A DNA stretch of 64,000 nt from Alishewanella agri BL06 (lineage in GTDB: Bacteria; Pseudomonadota; Gammaproteobacteria; Enterobacterales; Alteromonadaceae), in assembly GCF_000272005.1 (NCBI RefSeq), contig NZ_AKKU01000011.1:310001-374000 (forward strand), written 5' to 3'. Positions within the stretch are counted from its first letter, which is position 1; each line of letters starts with the position of its first letter. Shown in pieces: positions 51,689 through 61,109 of the stretch. Position numbers and translations under genes: made by a program. The notes under the pieces are model-generated. The model had not been told where the DNA came from, ran no database searches, and saw nothing but the letters and a program-made list of their open reading frames with translations.

Positions 51689-53536
51689 ATGCGACAACAT
51701 TTTCCCCTGAAAACCGCGGCCTTGCCGCTGCTGCTAAGTAGCTTACTGCTCAGCGCCTGTGGCCCGAAGACGGCTGAGCCTTCAGCAGTCGTTCCCGCCG
51801 CATCAGTCCAGCAAGTTGATCAAAATGAACGCGCCAATGCCCTGTTTGAGCAAATCTTTAATGAGCGGGTGCAGCGTAATCCGGTATTACAAACCAGCCT
51901 GGGTATTAAAGATGACTATGATAAATGGCAGGACCTGTCTGATGCCGCGTTTGAGGCAGAGCTGGCCCTTACCCGTCAGCATCTGGCCTTACTGGAAGGT
52001 ATTGATGTTGCCGCCCTGGATAAACAAACCCGCTTAAGTTATCAGTTAATGCAGAAGCAGCTGCAGGAAATGCTGGACGATGCACGCTGGCGTCTGTACA
52101 GCTATCCGGTAAATCAGATGTTTGGCGTGCATTCACAGGTGCCAGCACTATTAATCAACCAACATAAAATTGACTCTGTTGACGATGCCAAGGCTTATAT
52201 TGCCCGTTTAAATGCCGTGCCGGAATTATTCCGCCAGTTACAGCAACTGCTCACGCAAAGTGCCGAAGCCGGTATCATAGTGCCGAAGTTTGTATTTCCG
52301 CATCTGTATTCAGCCAGCGAAAACCTGCTACAAGGCGCGCCCTTTTCAGAACAAGGCGACAGTACCCTACTGGCAGACTTTAGTGCCAAAGTTTCGGCGC
52401 TGCCGTTATCAGAGCACGAGCAAAAGTTGTTGCTGGATGAAGCCAGAGTGGCACTGATTACCAGTGTTGGGCCGGCCTATCGCAGTCTGATCAGCTTTTT
52501 ACAGCAGTTAGAGCAGCAAGCCGGTACCGATGATGGCGTCTGGCGCTTTCCGGAAGGCGCCGCCTTTTATCAGAATCGGCTGGCCCGGATGACCACCACC
52601 GATTACAGTGCTGAGCAGATCCATCAGCTTGGGCTGCAACAGGTCGAGCGTATTCATAGCGAGATGCGGCAAATTATGCAACAGGTCGGCTTTGCCGGCG
52701 ATCTGGCCGAGTTTTTTGTGTTTATGCGCGAGGCACCACAGTTTTATTATCCGGATACTGAAGAAGGCCGCGCGGCTTATCTGGCTGAGGCCACCGCAGT
52801 GATTGACGATATGCGTACCAGGTTGGATGAGCTGTTTTTGGTTAAGCCCAGGGCGGAGATGATCGTCAAAGCTGTTGAACCCTTTCGTGAGCAGACCGCC
52901 GGTAAAGCCTTTTATCAGCGCCCCTCAATGGATGGCAGCCGACCCGGTGTTTACTATGCTAATTTGTACCGCATGAGCGATATGCCTAAATACCAGTTGG
53001 AAGCCCTCGCCTATCATGAAGGTATTCCGGGCCACCATATGCAGCTGGCCATTGCGCAGGAACTGGAGGGTATTCCGAAATTCCGCCGCTTTGGTGGTGC
53101 CACTGCTTATATTGAGGGTTGGGGCCTGTATTCTGAGTTGCTACCAAAAGAAATTGGCCTTTATCAGGACCCCTACTCTGATTTTGGCCGGTTGGCGATG
53201 GAATTATGGCGCGCTGCCCGTCTGGTAGTCGATACCGGTATTCACGCTAAAAAATGGAGTCGCGAACAGGCGATTCAGTATTTGGTCGATAACACCCCTA
53301 ACCCGGAGGGAGACGCGGAAAAAGCCATCGAGCGCTATATCGTGATGCCGGGGCAGGCTACCGCTTATATGGTGGGTATGATTAAAATGCTGGAACTGCG
53401 CGAGCTGGCGAGAACTGAACTGGGTGAACGCTTTGATATCCGCGAGTTTCACAACGTCGTATTGCAAAACGGTGCTGTGCCACTGGACGTGCTGGAGCAG
53501 CTGGTCAGAGACTATATTGCCGCCAAAGGCGACTAA
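51689..53536 (+). CDS. DUF885 family lipoprotein, putative metallopeptidase-like
   Basis: 615-residue predicted lipoprotein: lipobox LLSAC with the Cys followed by GPK. The mature protein is the alpha-helical DUF885 family. Its only recognisable metal-site pattern is YHEGIPGHHMQLA, near residue 450, with a later YIEGWGLYSE, similar to HExxH-type carboxypeptidases. Peptidase activity is inferred. AGAGG precedes the ATG; it follows hemW by 21 bp and may be transcribed with it. Confidence 0.9.
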   Translation: MRQHFPLKTAALPLLLSSLLLSACGPKTAEPSAVVPAASVQQVDQNERANALFEQIFNERVQRNPVLQTSLGIKDDYDKWQDLSDAAFEAELALTRQHLALLEGIDVAALDKQTRLSYQLMQKQLQEMLDDARWRLYSYPVNQMFGVHSQVPALLINQHKIDSVDDAKAYIARLNAVPELFRQLQQLLTQSAEAGIIVPKFVFPHLYSASENLLQGAPFSEQGDSTLLADFSAKVSALPLSEHEQKLLLDEARVALITSVGPAYRSLISFLQQLEQQAGTDDGVWRFPEGAAFYQNRLARMTTTDYSAEQIHQLGLQQVERIHSEMRQIMQQVGFAGDLAEFFVFMREAPQFYYPDTEEGRAAYLAEATAVIDDMRTRLDELFLVKPRAEMIVKAVEPFREQTAGKAFYQRPSMDGSRPGVYYANLYRMSDMPKYQLEALAYHEGIPGHHMQLAIAQELEGIPKFRRFGGATAYIEGWGLYSELLPKEIGLYQDPYSDFGRLAMELWRAARLVVDTGIHAKKWSREQAIQYLVDNTPNPEGDAEKAIERYIVMPGQATAYMVGMIKMLELRELARTELGERFDIREFHNVVLQNGAVPLDVLEQLVRDYIAAKGD

Positions 53537-53547
53537 CTGATGCTATT

Positions 53548-53573
53548 GCGCTGGTTGTTCTGGCAACCAGCGC
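53548..53573. other. Hairpin between the DUF885 and CorA genes
   Basis: GCGCTGGTTG and CAACCAGCGC are perfect 10-bp arms with a 6-nt loop, 12 bp after one gene and 13 bp before the next. No T-run. It may be a weak terminator or mRNA-stability stem. Confidence 0.6.
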
Positions 53574-53586
53574 CTGAGGGTAACGG

Positions 53587-54549
53587 ATGATCACACTTCA
53601 TTACTATGATCCAGAGTTAGGTGGCTGGCAGCAACAGCATATTACTCGTCTGCCCGATACCGCCCGGCATACTCCCCCTTTATGGTTGGATTTGCATAGC
53701 GCGACAGCAGCGGAAGAACAGCAATTGCTGCAGGATCTGCAGATTGCCCCGACGATGGCAGAAGACTTCAGTCGCGAGCGACACCCACCCAAATTTGAAG
53801 CACAGCATGACTTTGCGTTGTTAATCCTGCGCGGCTATGCCGATCCGGACTTTAGCGAGGTAACCCAACATGCCCAAGTTAATCTGCTGTTTTCACGCGA
53901 GGTGTTGATTTCAAAGGTGCAAAGCCCGGACCCCGCTTTGCTGGCACAATTACAACCACAACTGGGTATGCTGAGCAGTAATCAACTCAGCGATTGGGTT
54001 AAACAGCTGCTGGTAGCGGTCTCTGCCAGTTATCTGGGCAAGCTACTCAGTTTTGAAGATGAGCTGAGCGAGATTGAAGATCGGATGCTGCACAAAGGCA
54101 ATGATGAACTCATGGCAACGATGATGCGCTATCGCTCAGTACTACGTAAAGTCCGGCGTAATCTGGCGTATCAGAAAGATATTTTTGCCGATGCATTGTA
54201 TGAAGAGCAGCATGTGCTGTTTAAACACTTTGCGCTGGCTGACTTGCGCGATTTTTATGAAAAGTTTGAACGTCTGCATTCCATGACTGAAATGTACTAC
54301 GATCAATTAAGCGATTTAGTACACGGCTATCTTTCTACCACCTCGCATCAAATTAACGAGCGGATGAAAGTGCTGACCATCGTGAGTAGCATCTTTATTC
54401 CGCTGACCTTTCTGGCGGGTGTCTACGGCATGAATTTTCGCTATATGCCAGAATTAGAGGCAGAAAACGGCTACTTTATTACGCTGTTTATTATGGGAGC
54501 GCTTGGCGTGGGTAGCTTGCTGTGGTTTAAATTCAGAAAGTGGTGGTAA
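53587..54549 (+). CDS. CorA/ZntB-family divalent metal transporter
   Basis: 320-residue pentameric channel of the CorA metal-ion transporter family. A soluble N-terminal funnel of alpha/beta type and long helices precede two C-terminal spans. The gate signature YGMNF is at the end of TM1 (AGVYGMNFRYMPE). The residues after GMN resemble CorA more than ZntB, but substrate (Mg, Co, Ni or Zn) is uncertain. The next gene is mgtE, also a Mg transporter family. Confidence 0.9.
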   Translation: MITLHYYDPELGGWQQQHITRLPDTARHTPPLWLDLHSATAAEEQQLLQDLQIAPTMAEDFSRERHPPKFEAQHDFALLILRGYADPDFSEVTQHAQVNLLFSREVLISKVQSPDPALLAQLQPQLGMLSSNQLSDWVKQLLVAVSASYLGKLLSFEDELSEIEDRMLHKGNDELMATMMRYRSVLRKVRRNLAYQKDIFADALYEEQHVLFKHFALADLRDFYEKFERLHSMTEMYYDQLSDLVHGYLSTTSHQINERMKVLTIVSSIFIPLTFLAGVYGMNFRYMPELEAENGYFITLFIMGALGVGSLLWFKFRKWW

Positions 54550-54577
54550 TAATTGCTAGTGATGTACAGGAGTCTTT

Positions 54578-55927
54578 ATGGTTGACCACCCGCATTTAGA
54601 TCTGGAAGAGATTGTCCGCGACAGCTTTGACGAAGATGAGCTGCAACAACTGCTGGCCCGCTTAACCGAGCTGGAGCCGGCCGAGCTGGCACTGGCATTG
54701 GAATCGATGCCGCTGGAACAACGCCTGAATTGCTACCTTGGCCTGGCCGTCAGCGATCAGATTGATGCGCTGATGTCTATGCGGGTCGACGCCCGGGAAA
54801 ATATTTTCCGTCAATTGGACGACCAGCAACTGCGTACCCTGGTTGAGGAAATGGACGTTGATGCCCTACTGGAACTGCTGGATGAACTACCAACCCGACT
54901 TTATGATTATGCCTGCTCGCGGCTGGATGCCAGTCAAAGGCGCTGGTTAGAAACTGCGTTAACCTATGACGAAGACCAATGTGGTCGCTATGCCGATCAT
55001 GACCTGCTGATAATTAACAAAAACGCCCGGGTTCGGGATGCGATCCGATTATTTCAGAACCTGCCGGATGATACGGAATATCAGGATACGCTGTTTGTGA
55101 TTGACCGCACCGGTCGCTATGCCGGCCAGATCCAGGCCAGCCGTTTGCTGGGACAAGCGACGCATTTACCGGTCGATCTGCTGATCGATCATGACGCACC
55201 TGTGGTAGAGGGTGAACTGGACCTGGATCAGGGTTCAGATATTGTCTCGCGCTCGGGTTATACCGCACTGGCGGTGGTCGACAGCGACGGCAAGTTATTG
55301 GGCAGACTCTCGATTGGTGAAGCGCTGGAAAATGTCCGTCGCAGCCTGGAAAGCCAGTTTATGCATACCGCCGGTCTGGACGAAGAAGAAGACTTATTTG
55401 CCCCTATTATGATCAGTGCTAAACGCCGCGCACTCTGGCTTGGTATTAATCTGCTGACAGCATTTCTGGCAGCCTGGACCATCGGCCTGTTTGAAGCCAC
55501 CTTACAGCAAGTGGTTGCCTTAGCTGTACTGATGCCGATTGTCGCCAGTATGGGCGGGATTGCCGGTAGCCAAACGCTAACGCTGATGATTCGGGGCCTG
55601 GCACTGGAGCAGATTACCGAACAAACCTATATGGCGCTGCTGCGTAAAGAAATGGGCGTAGCAGCGTTAAACGGTGTGCTCTGGTCAGTGGTCATTGCCA
55701 TCATTACCTACTTCTGGTTTGGTGATTGGCTGATTGGCGGTATTATCGGCGCCGCTATCGTGATTAATATTGTGATTGCAGCGGTATCCGGCGTTTACAT
55801 ACCACGCTGGTTAGACAAACTGAATATCGACCCCGCCCTGTCTGGTTCAGTGATCCTCACTACGGTCACTGATGTGGTTGGTTTTTTTGCGTTCCTGGGC
55901 TTAGGTTCATTGTTTTTACTGGCATAA
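54578..55927 (+). CDS. mgtE: Magnesium transporter MgtE
   Basis: 449 residues with the standard MgtE plan: cytoplasmic superhelical N domain (about 1-130; [14 protein letters not shown]), CBS pair (about 135-255), connecting helix and five C-terminal membrane helices from about 285. The pore motif [21 protein letters not shown] is conserved. Mg-gated, selective Mg channel by family. ACAGGAG precedes the ATG, 28 bp after the CorA-like gene. Confidence 0.96.
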   Translation: MVDHPHLDLEEIVRDSFDEDELQQLLARLTELEPAELALALESMPLEQRLNCYLGLAVSDQIDALMSMRVDARENIFRQLDDQQLRTLVEEMDVDALLELLDELPTRLYDYACSRLDASQRRWLETALTYDEDQCGRYADHDLLIINKNARVRDAIRLFQNLPDDTEYQDTLFVIDRTGRYAGQIQASRLLGQATHLPVDLLIDHDAPVVEGELDLDQGSDIVSRSGYTALAVVDSDGKLLGRLSIGEALENVRRSLESQFMHTAGLDEEEDLFAPIMISAKRRALWLGINLLTAFLAAWTIGLFEATLQQVVALAVLMPIVASMGGIAGSQTLTLMIRGLALEQITEQTYMALLRKEMGVAALNGVLWSVVIAIITYFWFGDWLIGGIIGAAIVINIVIAAVSGVYIPRWLDKLNIDPALSGSVILTTVTDVVGFFAFLGLGSLFLLA

Positions 55928-55995
55928 TATGGTCTCTAGCTGCCACCGCAGGCAGTGCTAACTGTTGTTCCAAGCTTCGCGGAACAGGAGCCGAT

Positions 55996-56913
55996 ATGAA
56001 AATAGCGATTTTATCGCGCAACGCAGAGCTTTACTCAACCAAGCGTTTAGTGGAAGCCGCCACTCTGGCCGGACATGAAGTAAGGGTCATTGATCCCTTA
56101 ATGTGTTATATGAATATCAACCGTATCAACTCGTCTATTCATTATAAAGGCGAGGTACTGGAGGGCTTTGATGCGGTGATCCCACGCATTGGCGCCTCAA
56201 TCACCTTTTATGGTACCGCGGTATTGCGCCAATTTGAAATGATGGGGGTGTATGCGCTGAATGAGTCCGTGGCAATTGGCCGTGCCCGCGATAAGTTACG
56301 CTCACTACAATTATTAGCCCGTCAGGGTATTGGCTTACCTGTTACCGGCTTTGCCGATAAGCCTGGCGATATCCCTGACTTGATTGATATGGTGGGTGGT
56401 GCGCCGCTGGTGATTAAATTACTCGAAGGGACTCAGGGTATCGGTGTGGTGCTGGCTGAAACCCGCACTGCCGCCGAGAGTGTGATTGACGCCTTTATGG
56501 GGCTTAACGCACATATTTTGGTACAGGAATATATTAAAGAAGCCAATGGCGCCGATATTCGCTGTTTTGTGGTCGGCGATAAGGTCGTCGCGGCCATGAA
56601 GCGCCAGGCTAAAGCCGGCGAGTTTCGCTCCAATCTGCACCGTGGTGGAACCGCGACCAAAGTCAGCCTGACGCCGGAGGAACGCCGTACTGCACTGGCA
56701 GCGGCCAAAACCATGGGGCTGGATGTGGCTGGTGTAGACTTGTTGCGTTCAAATCATGGCCCGGTGGTAATGGAAGTCAACAGCTCTCCGGGTCTGGAGG
56801 GTATAGAGAGCGCTACTGGCAAAGATGTCGCCGGCGCCATTATTCAGCATCTGGAAAAACGGGTCAGCAGTTTTAAAGGCCGCAAGCCGGCCAAAACCAA
56901 AGGAACCGGCTAA
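55996..56913 (+). CDS. rimK: Ribosomal protein S6 glutamate ligase RimK
   Basis: 305-residue ATP-grasp enzyme that adds glutamate to the C-terminus of ribosomal protein S6 (or makes short poly-Glu). The N-terminus [48 protein letters not shown] and the Mg-binding [14 protein letters not shown] match RimK. A short hairpin (GTTCC...GGAAC) lies just upstream in the 68-bp gap. The downstream hydrolase overlaps its stop by one base. Confidence 0.96.
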   Translation: MKIAILSRNAELYSTKRLVEAATLAGHEVRVIDPLMCYMNINRINSSIHYKGEVLEGFDAVIPRIGASITFYGTAVLRQFEMMGVYALNESVAIGRARDKLRSLQLLARQGIGLPVTGFADKPGDIPDLIDMVGGAPLVIKLLEGTQGIGVVLAETRTAAESVIDAFMGLNAHILVQEYIKEANGADIRCFVVGDKVVAAMKRQAKAGEFRSNLHRGGTATKVSLTPEERRTALAAAKTMGLDVAGVDLLRSNHGPVVMEVNSSPGLEGIESATGKDVAGAIIQHLEKRVSSFKGRKPAKTKGTG

Positions 56914-57965
56914 TGACTGAGCAACGCGCGTCTTTTTTCCTCGGCGACAGCCAGATCCCCCCCGGCAGCCGGGCAGTTGTGGATATCCCGTTTGGCAAAC
57001 TTTACACCCACACTGAACTGAATATCGGCGCTCATGTGGTGCATGGCCGTCAGGATGGGCCAATCTTACTGGTGACCGCAGCCCTGCACGGTGATGAAAT
57101 TAACGGCGTTGAAATCTGCCGCCGCTTACTGAAAGTACCGCGTTTAAATCGGCTACGGGGTACATTAGTAGTGGTACCCATTGTTAATACCTATGGTTTT
57201 GTACAACAGTCGCGTTACCTGCCGGATCGCCGGGATTTAAACCGCAGTTTCCCCGGTAGCGAAAAAGGCTCGCTGGGTAGCCGGATGGCCTTTCAGTTTA
57301 CCGAACAAATTTTACGCAAATGTACACACGCCATCGATCTGCATACCGGCGCCATTCACCGGAGTAACCTGCCTCAGGTGCGCGCCAGTGCCAAAGACAA
57401 AGTGGCGCTGAGTATGGCAGAGAGCTTTAACGCCCCTATTATTATTAAAGCAGCCAGTCGTGACGGCACTATGCGTGGTACGGCAAACAACCTGGGCATT
57501 CCGATTTTGCTGTATGAAGCAGGCGAAGCGCTGCGCTTTGACGAACAATCGATCAAAATCGGCGTTAGGGGTATCGTTAATGTGATGCAACAATTGGGCA
57601 TGCTGAGCCGCGGCAAACGGCTGGGTAAAACGCGTTCGTTATTTTCCAAGAAAAGTAGCTGGGTGCGCGCTGAGCATGACGGCATTGCCCGCTATTACGT
57701 TAGTCTGGGGCAAACGGTACAGCAAGGCGATTTGCTGGCGCATATTTACTCGCCCTACTCCGATTTTGAAGTGGCCGTTACCGCAACGCTGTCCGGGGTC
57801 ATTATCGGCCGCACCAACCTGCCGCTGGTCAATGAGGGGGAGGCCTTATTTCATATTGCCGAAGTCAGCTCGCTGGCGGAAGCAGAAAAAACCCTGGATG
57901 CCATCAGTGACGAAGTCGATAATGCGATGCCACTGTCGTTAACAGATGAGTACGGCGTCGTCTGA
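56913..57965 (+). CDS. Succinylglutamate desuccinylase/aspartoacylase family protein
   Basis: 350-residue M14-type zinc amidohydrolase fold. Zinc ligands His and Glu are in ALHGDEINGVEI, with another His in AIDLHTGAIHR; a C-terminal beta domain (HDGIARYYVSLGQTVQQGDL...SPYSDFEV) completes the family. The overlap with rimK (TAATG) and the frequent rimK association suggest action on glutamyl or modified peptides, but no substrate is proven. Confidence 0.9.
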   Translation: MTEQRASFFLGDSQIPPGSRAVVDIPFGKLYTHTELNIGAHVVHGRQDGPILLVTAALHGDEINGVEICRRLLKVPRLNRLRGTLVVVPIVNTYGFVQQSRYLPDRRDLNRSFPGSEKGSLGSRMAFQFTEQILRKCTHAIDLHTGAIHRSNLPQVRASAKDKVALSMAESFNAPIIIKAASRDGTMRGTANNLGIPILLYEAGEALRFDEQSIKIGVRGIVNVMQQLGMLSRGKRLGKTRSLFSKKSSWVRAEHDGIARYYVSLGQTVQQGDLLAHIYSPYSDFEVAVTATLSGVIIGRTNLPLVNEGEALFHIAEVSSLAEAEKTLDAISDEVDNAMPLSLTDEYGVV

Positions 57966-57976
57966 GCGTAACTGTT

Positions 57977-58000
57977 GACGCTGTTAAGGCGTCGCTTTTT
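57977..58000 (+). terminator. Possible terminator of rimK operon
   Basis: GACGC pairs with GCGTC around TGTTAAG and is followed by GCTTTTT. It is a weak stem, partly inside the 3' end of the convergent DUF2884 gene. Confidence 0.5.
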
Positions 58001-58748
58001 CTACTACGACGTCGTATTCGACTAATGCAGGTAAACGTTGTTGCAGTTTGCTCTCTATTTCATCAAGCTCTTGCATCCGCTGGCAAAACAGCGCCGATTT
58101 TGCCTCCAGCTCGACCATTTTTTGATCCATACCCAGCGTAATCTTATCCATCAGCTGATTTACTGATTGCCAATCCTGACTATCGGCTTTTTCAAAATTA
58201 CTGTCTGACTGGCGCAGCGCATCACGTAACGCGCCCCAGACCGCGCCAACAGTATGGCGGGCTAGCATGGTTAATTGTGGCTTAAGCTCGCCATTCAGGA
58301 AATTATCCAGCTCATTCAGGCTCTGTGGTGCCAGATAAAAATGGTCGCCGGTGCGGACAAAACGGGATAAAAACTGAAACGTCGTCTCGCGGATCAGCGC
58401 CCGCCATTCAGCTTGTTGCGACTTGTTGCCCACGCCGGCAAGCATCGCTTCGATACTGGATAAGCCAACCTCTACGCCATCCACTGCCAGGCTTACAATT
58501 TCCGGTACAAATTTGCGCAAGCCATGCGCATATAGTTGCAACAGTTGCTGCGTGTCGGCATCTAACTGCTGCCATTCACCTTTAATAAATAGCTGTTGAT
58601 CGTGATTGATTTGGACAAAGGTGCGATTATTTTGCATTACCCTGATATGCTCAGGCGAAATCAGCACCCCGTATCGGAATGCCATATTACAGTTAGCTTG
58701 CAACGGCAAACTAATTAGAAAGAAGCAGCACACTAGCAGAAATCGCAC
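57984..58748 (-). CDS. DUF2884 (YggN-like) periplasmic protein
   Basis: 254-residue exported protein: signal peptide MRFLLVCCFFLISLPLQA cut before NCNMAFRYG. The body is mostly helical (IDALMDKITLGMD-type helices) with a conserved N-terminal NRTFVQINHDQQLFIKGEW. It matches the DUF2884/YggN family, of unknown function. Monocistronic, followed by the rimK operon in convergent orientation. Confidence 0.88.
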   Translation of the reverse strand: MRFLLVCCFFLISLPLQANCNMAFRYGVLISPEHIRVMQNNRTFVQINHDQQLFIKGEWQQLDADTQQLLQLYAHGLRKFVPEIVSLAVDGVEVGLSSIEAMLAGVGNKSQQAEWRALIRETTFQFLSRFVRTGDHFYLAPQSLNELDNFLNGELKPQLTMLARHTVGAVWGALRDALRQSDSNFEKADSQDWQSVNQLMDKITLGMDQKMVELEAKSALFCQRMQELDEIESKLQQRLPALVEYDVVVEKATP

Positions 58749-58807
58749 AACAGTATCTCGATAAACAGGGTCTATGACAGCTTAGAAAAAAAGTGTCTCC
58801 GGCACAG

Positions 58808-58826
58808 CCCCCGCTATCGCAGCGGG
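58808..58826 (-). terminator. Hairpin downstream of the FapA-family gene
   Basis: On the minus strand CCCCGCT-GCGAT-AGCGGGG is a clean stem 20 bp after the FapA-family stop; a run of seven T appears about 16 bp later. Terminator function is likely but not textbook. Confidence 0.5.
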
Positions 58827-58845
58827 GTACCGCTTGGTCGCATTA

Positions 58846-60504
58846 CTACAATGGATTGATCGCAGGGTGACCGTCCTGGACCGCAACCAGTGATGGCCCA
58901 TATTCCCGGCGACTGCGAATAATCTCTTTGCCAAATTGAAACTCCACCGCAGAAAATAGCTGTTGGCTTACTTTCACGTGTAACTGCGGCACTATCTGCA
59001 GCCGTTGTTCTTCCAGCTCCCGCACCTCATTAATCAGGGTTTTCGCCAATTGTTTTTGGTCCTCAAACTCCTGCTCTAAACGTTTTAACGTTTCGTCGAC
59101 CTGCCCGGCGAGCAGTTTTTTCTGCTTGTCGATTCTCTGTTTGATTTCATCCATTAACACTCTGATCGGCGCTAACTGAGCGCGAATCGTCTCTTGTTGC
59201 TCGAATAATGGATTTAAACGCCGGTTTAATTTAACAAACACCACGCCGCTGGAAGGAGATCCAAGTTGACCACAATGTAGTGTCTGACCTAACAAGTAAT
59301 GACCACCAACGACCTTGCCAGTTAATTTGTCCGGAGTGCCCGCGGTGACACGCTCGGCTTCTACCTGACAGTGCATTAAGTACTTATTGGCCTGTAACTC
59401 CCCCTGACAATTAAAGGCTGAGTACTGAGCAATATTGCAATGAATATCGCCGGCGGCTTTCAGCACTGTGCTGTATTCGGCTTCAGCGGCCCCCGGATTA
59501 TTTAACTGATGGCCAATAATCGAACCCATTACAGTGATATCGCCACCGGCTTCAATCAAGGCGCCTTCCATTACCCCTTTTACAAAAACATTGCCGCCTG
59601 CCACCACTTTCATGCCGGAGATCACATTACCATTGATCACTACCGAGCCTTTAAAAATAATATGTCCGGACGCCAAATCGACATTTTTGACGGTAAACAC
59701 ATCATCCACAGTCGCCCCATTATCGATGGCACGTGGCAAGCCATCTTTCGCCGCTAACAGTATATCCGCGTTCTCCGGACTCAGTTCTACCCCGTCAGCT
59801 AATTGCCATTCGATAGCCACACCGGGTGTGGGTGCCGTGATCACGCCTGTCACATCCACACCGGCCTCGCCGGCAGTTGGCGGATGCCGTCGCATCAACG
59901 GCTGGCCTTTGGCAACCGATGGAATAGCACCAAAATCACGCAAGTCGGCTTTAGCCTCCGATTCCACCAGTGGTTGGTTGCGTCGCCGCACCATGTCAGG
60001 AATCAAGGGTTCAAACCAGGAGTTCTTACCATCTTTTACCGGTCGGCCCTGGGCGATATCAATTTTTAAGCGGCTGCCAGGCTCAGCCCGGCTGGCTTGC
60101 TGCACCAGTTGAATTATTTGTTCTTTATTAAAACCAAAAATAATCCCGAACTGCTGCGCGGCCTTCACTAACTCATTGGCGGAGATTGGATTACCACCCC
60201 AGGCTGCGGTAATAATTGCCCAGGCGGTCATTTTATCATCGGAGAGTTCAAAGCTAAGTTGAGCGGCCCGTTTTTCGGCCAGTGGATAGCTCAATACCTT
60301 AGCACGCTCGGCCAGGGTTAAGGCTTTGACTTTTTGCTGTAACTGCTGGTATTCCACCAGCAAATTTTCTAATTGATTTTGCAGTAAAAAGCAGCGACCA
60401 AAACCAGCATCTTGTAACCCTTGCTTGATCGTCGCCGCATTAAGTGGTTCGGCAGTAACCGGCACTTTGATTATAATATTGTTATTGTGCTCAGCGAATT
60501 CCAT
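58846..60504 (-). CDS. FapA family (DUF342) protein
   Basis: 552-residue protein with a DUF342/FapA core: a right-handed beta-helix with polymer-forming repeats (residues about 270-400; VKNVDLASGHIIFKGSVVING, then GNVFVKGVMEGALIEAGGDITVMG in successive rungs). A long C-terminal coiled coil follows (about 430-510). Earlier residues form an N-terminal domain rich in helices. Function is unknown; related proteins occur in flagellar and cell-surface contexts. No signal peptide. Translation may be controlled by a structured leader directly upstream of its ATG. Confidence 0.85.
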   Translation of the reverse strand: MEFAEHNNNIIIKVPVTAEPLNAATIKQGLQDAGFGRCFLLQNQLENLLVEYQQLQQKVKALTLAERAKVLSYPLAEKRAAQLSFELSDDKMTAWAIITAAWGGNPISANELVKAAQQFGIIFGFNKEQIIQLVQQASRAEPGSRLKIDIAQGRPVKDGKNSWFEPLIPDMVRRRNQPLVESEAKADLRDFGAIPSVAKGQPLMRRHPPTAGEAGVDVTGVITAPTPGVAIEWQLADGVELSPENADILLAAKDGLPRAIDNGATVDDVFTVKNVDLASGHIIFKGSVVINGNVISGMKVVAGGNVFVKGVMEGALIEAGGDITVMGSIIGHQLNNPGAAEAEYSTVLKAAGDIHCNIAQYSAFNCQGELQANKYLMHCQVEAERVTAGTPDKLTGKVVGGHYLLGQTLHCGQLGSPSSGVVFVKLNRRLNPLFEQQETIRAQLAPIRVLMDEIKQRIDKQKKLLAGQVDETLKRLEQEFEDQKQLAKTLINEVRELEEQRLQIVPQLHVKVSQQLFSAVEFQFGKEIIRSRREYGPSLVAVQDGHPAINPL

Positions 60505-60588
60505 GGTGCAGTCCCATTACTTCAAGGGAATCACAGAACATGACGCACCGGGACCTGTACCCGGTAATTTGCAAGAAGCTGGAGGCAT
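60502..60588 (-). promoter_or_regulatory. Structured leader of the FapA-family gene with mutually exclusive stems
   Basis: Reading the minus strand, ACCGGG-TACAGGT-CCCGGT (60565-60547) forms one hairpin. GGTGC (60549-60545) with GCACC (60509-60505) forms a second, enclosing TCCC/GGGA (60529-60526 and 60515-60512). The two stems share bases 60547-60549, so only one can form at once. The GGGA, 7 bp before the ATG, is the only Shine-Dalgarno-like sequence and is paired in the second stem. This is the layout of an RNA switch; none of the known riboswitch consensuses I checked by eye fits. Confidence 0.45.
60517..60588 (-). other. Possible 23-codon small ORF in the FapA leader
   Basis: ATG at 60588 to TAA at 60517 encodes a Cys- and Pro-containing peptide starting MPPASCKLPGTGPGASC. 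No Shine-Dalgarno precedes it and it coincides with the stems described above, so the open frame may be incidental to an RNA element. It is listed as a candidate only. Confidence 0.25.
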
Positions 60589-60716
60589 AACCAGGTTCAT
60601 CGCAGCATCAACCAACATTCTGTGTAATTTAACTGCTAATGAACCAAAAATTCATTGGAAAGGCAAGCGCTGTTTCTGCTTCGGGCGGCGATAACAGCGG
60701 AATACCCCAAAAGAAT

Positions 60717-61052
60717 TCAGATATAGTTATCCTGATGTACCCGGATAAACATATCAGTACCTCTTTTAGTGAAGTCTACCTTGTACTCTTTATTATTCAG
60801 CGCCTGAATAAACAGCAGGGTTTTGGTCTCGCCGAAGACGTCAACGCTCGAGACATCAACCAGCTCCAGATAACGCTCTTTTGCTTCCAGCTTACTGGCA
60901 GGCACCTCGTCAGTGAACTCTTTTACACCATGCCGTGTAACGATTAAAGGTGGATCAATATCATCATTGATGATAATCAGATCCAACTTTTTATTCTTAT
61001 GAATGATGGTGTTCCGGCCGCTTACCAGAAAAGCTTTTTCATAATTATTCAT
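60717..61052 (-). CDS. Hypothetical protein, AT-rich (111 aa)
   Basis: 111-residue protein that I do not recognise. It is Lys/Asp/Ile-rich with a beta-alternating N-terminal part (RNTIIHKNKKLDLIIINDD), no signal peptide or membrane helix. Its base composition is visibly more AT-rich than the flanking genes, which could indicate transfer. It is on the same strand as the FapA-family gene, 212 bp upstream of it. Coding is supported by length and absence of a better frame. Confidence 0.65.
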   Translation of the reverse strand: MNNYEKAFLVSGRNTIIHKNKKLDLIIINDDIDPPLIVTRHGVKEFTDEVPASKLEAKERYLELVDVSSVDVFGETKTLLFIQALNNKEYKVDFTKRGTDMFIRVHQDNYI

Positions 61053-61109
61053 TACTGCTCTGCCACGTGACTAATTTAAGCGTATTATGATACAGGCCTT
61101 CCTGACTGT

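Noticed and set aside
60541-60610. TPP riboswitch suggested by TGAACCTGGTTATGCC on the minus strand
   Set aside because: The essential CTGAGA and the rest of the TPP core are absent, and the downstream gene has no thiamine link.
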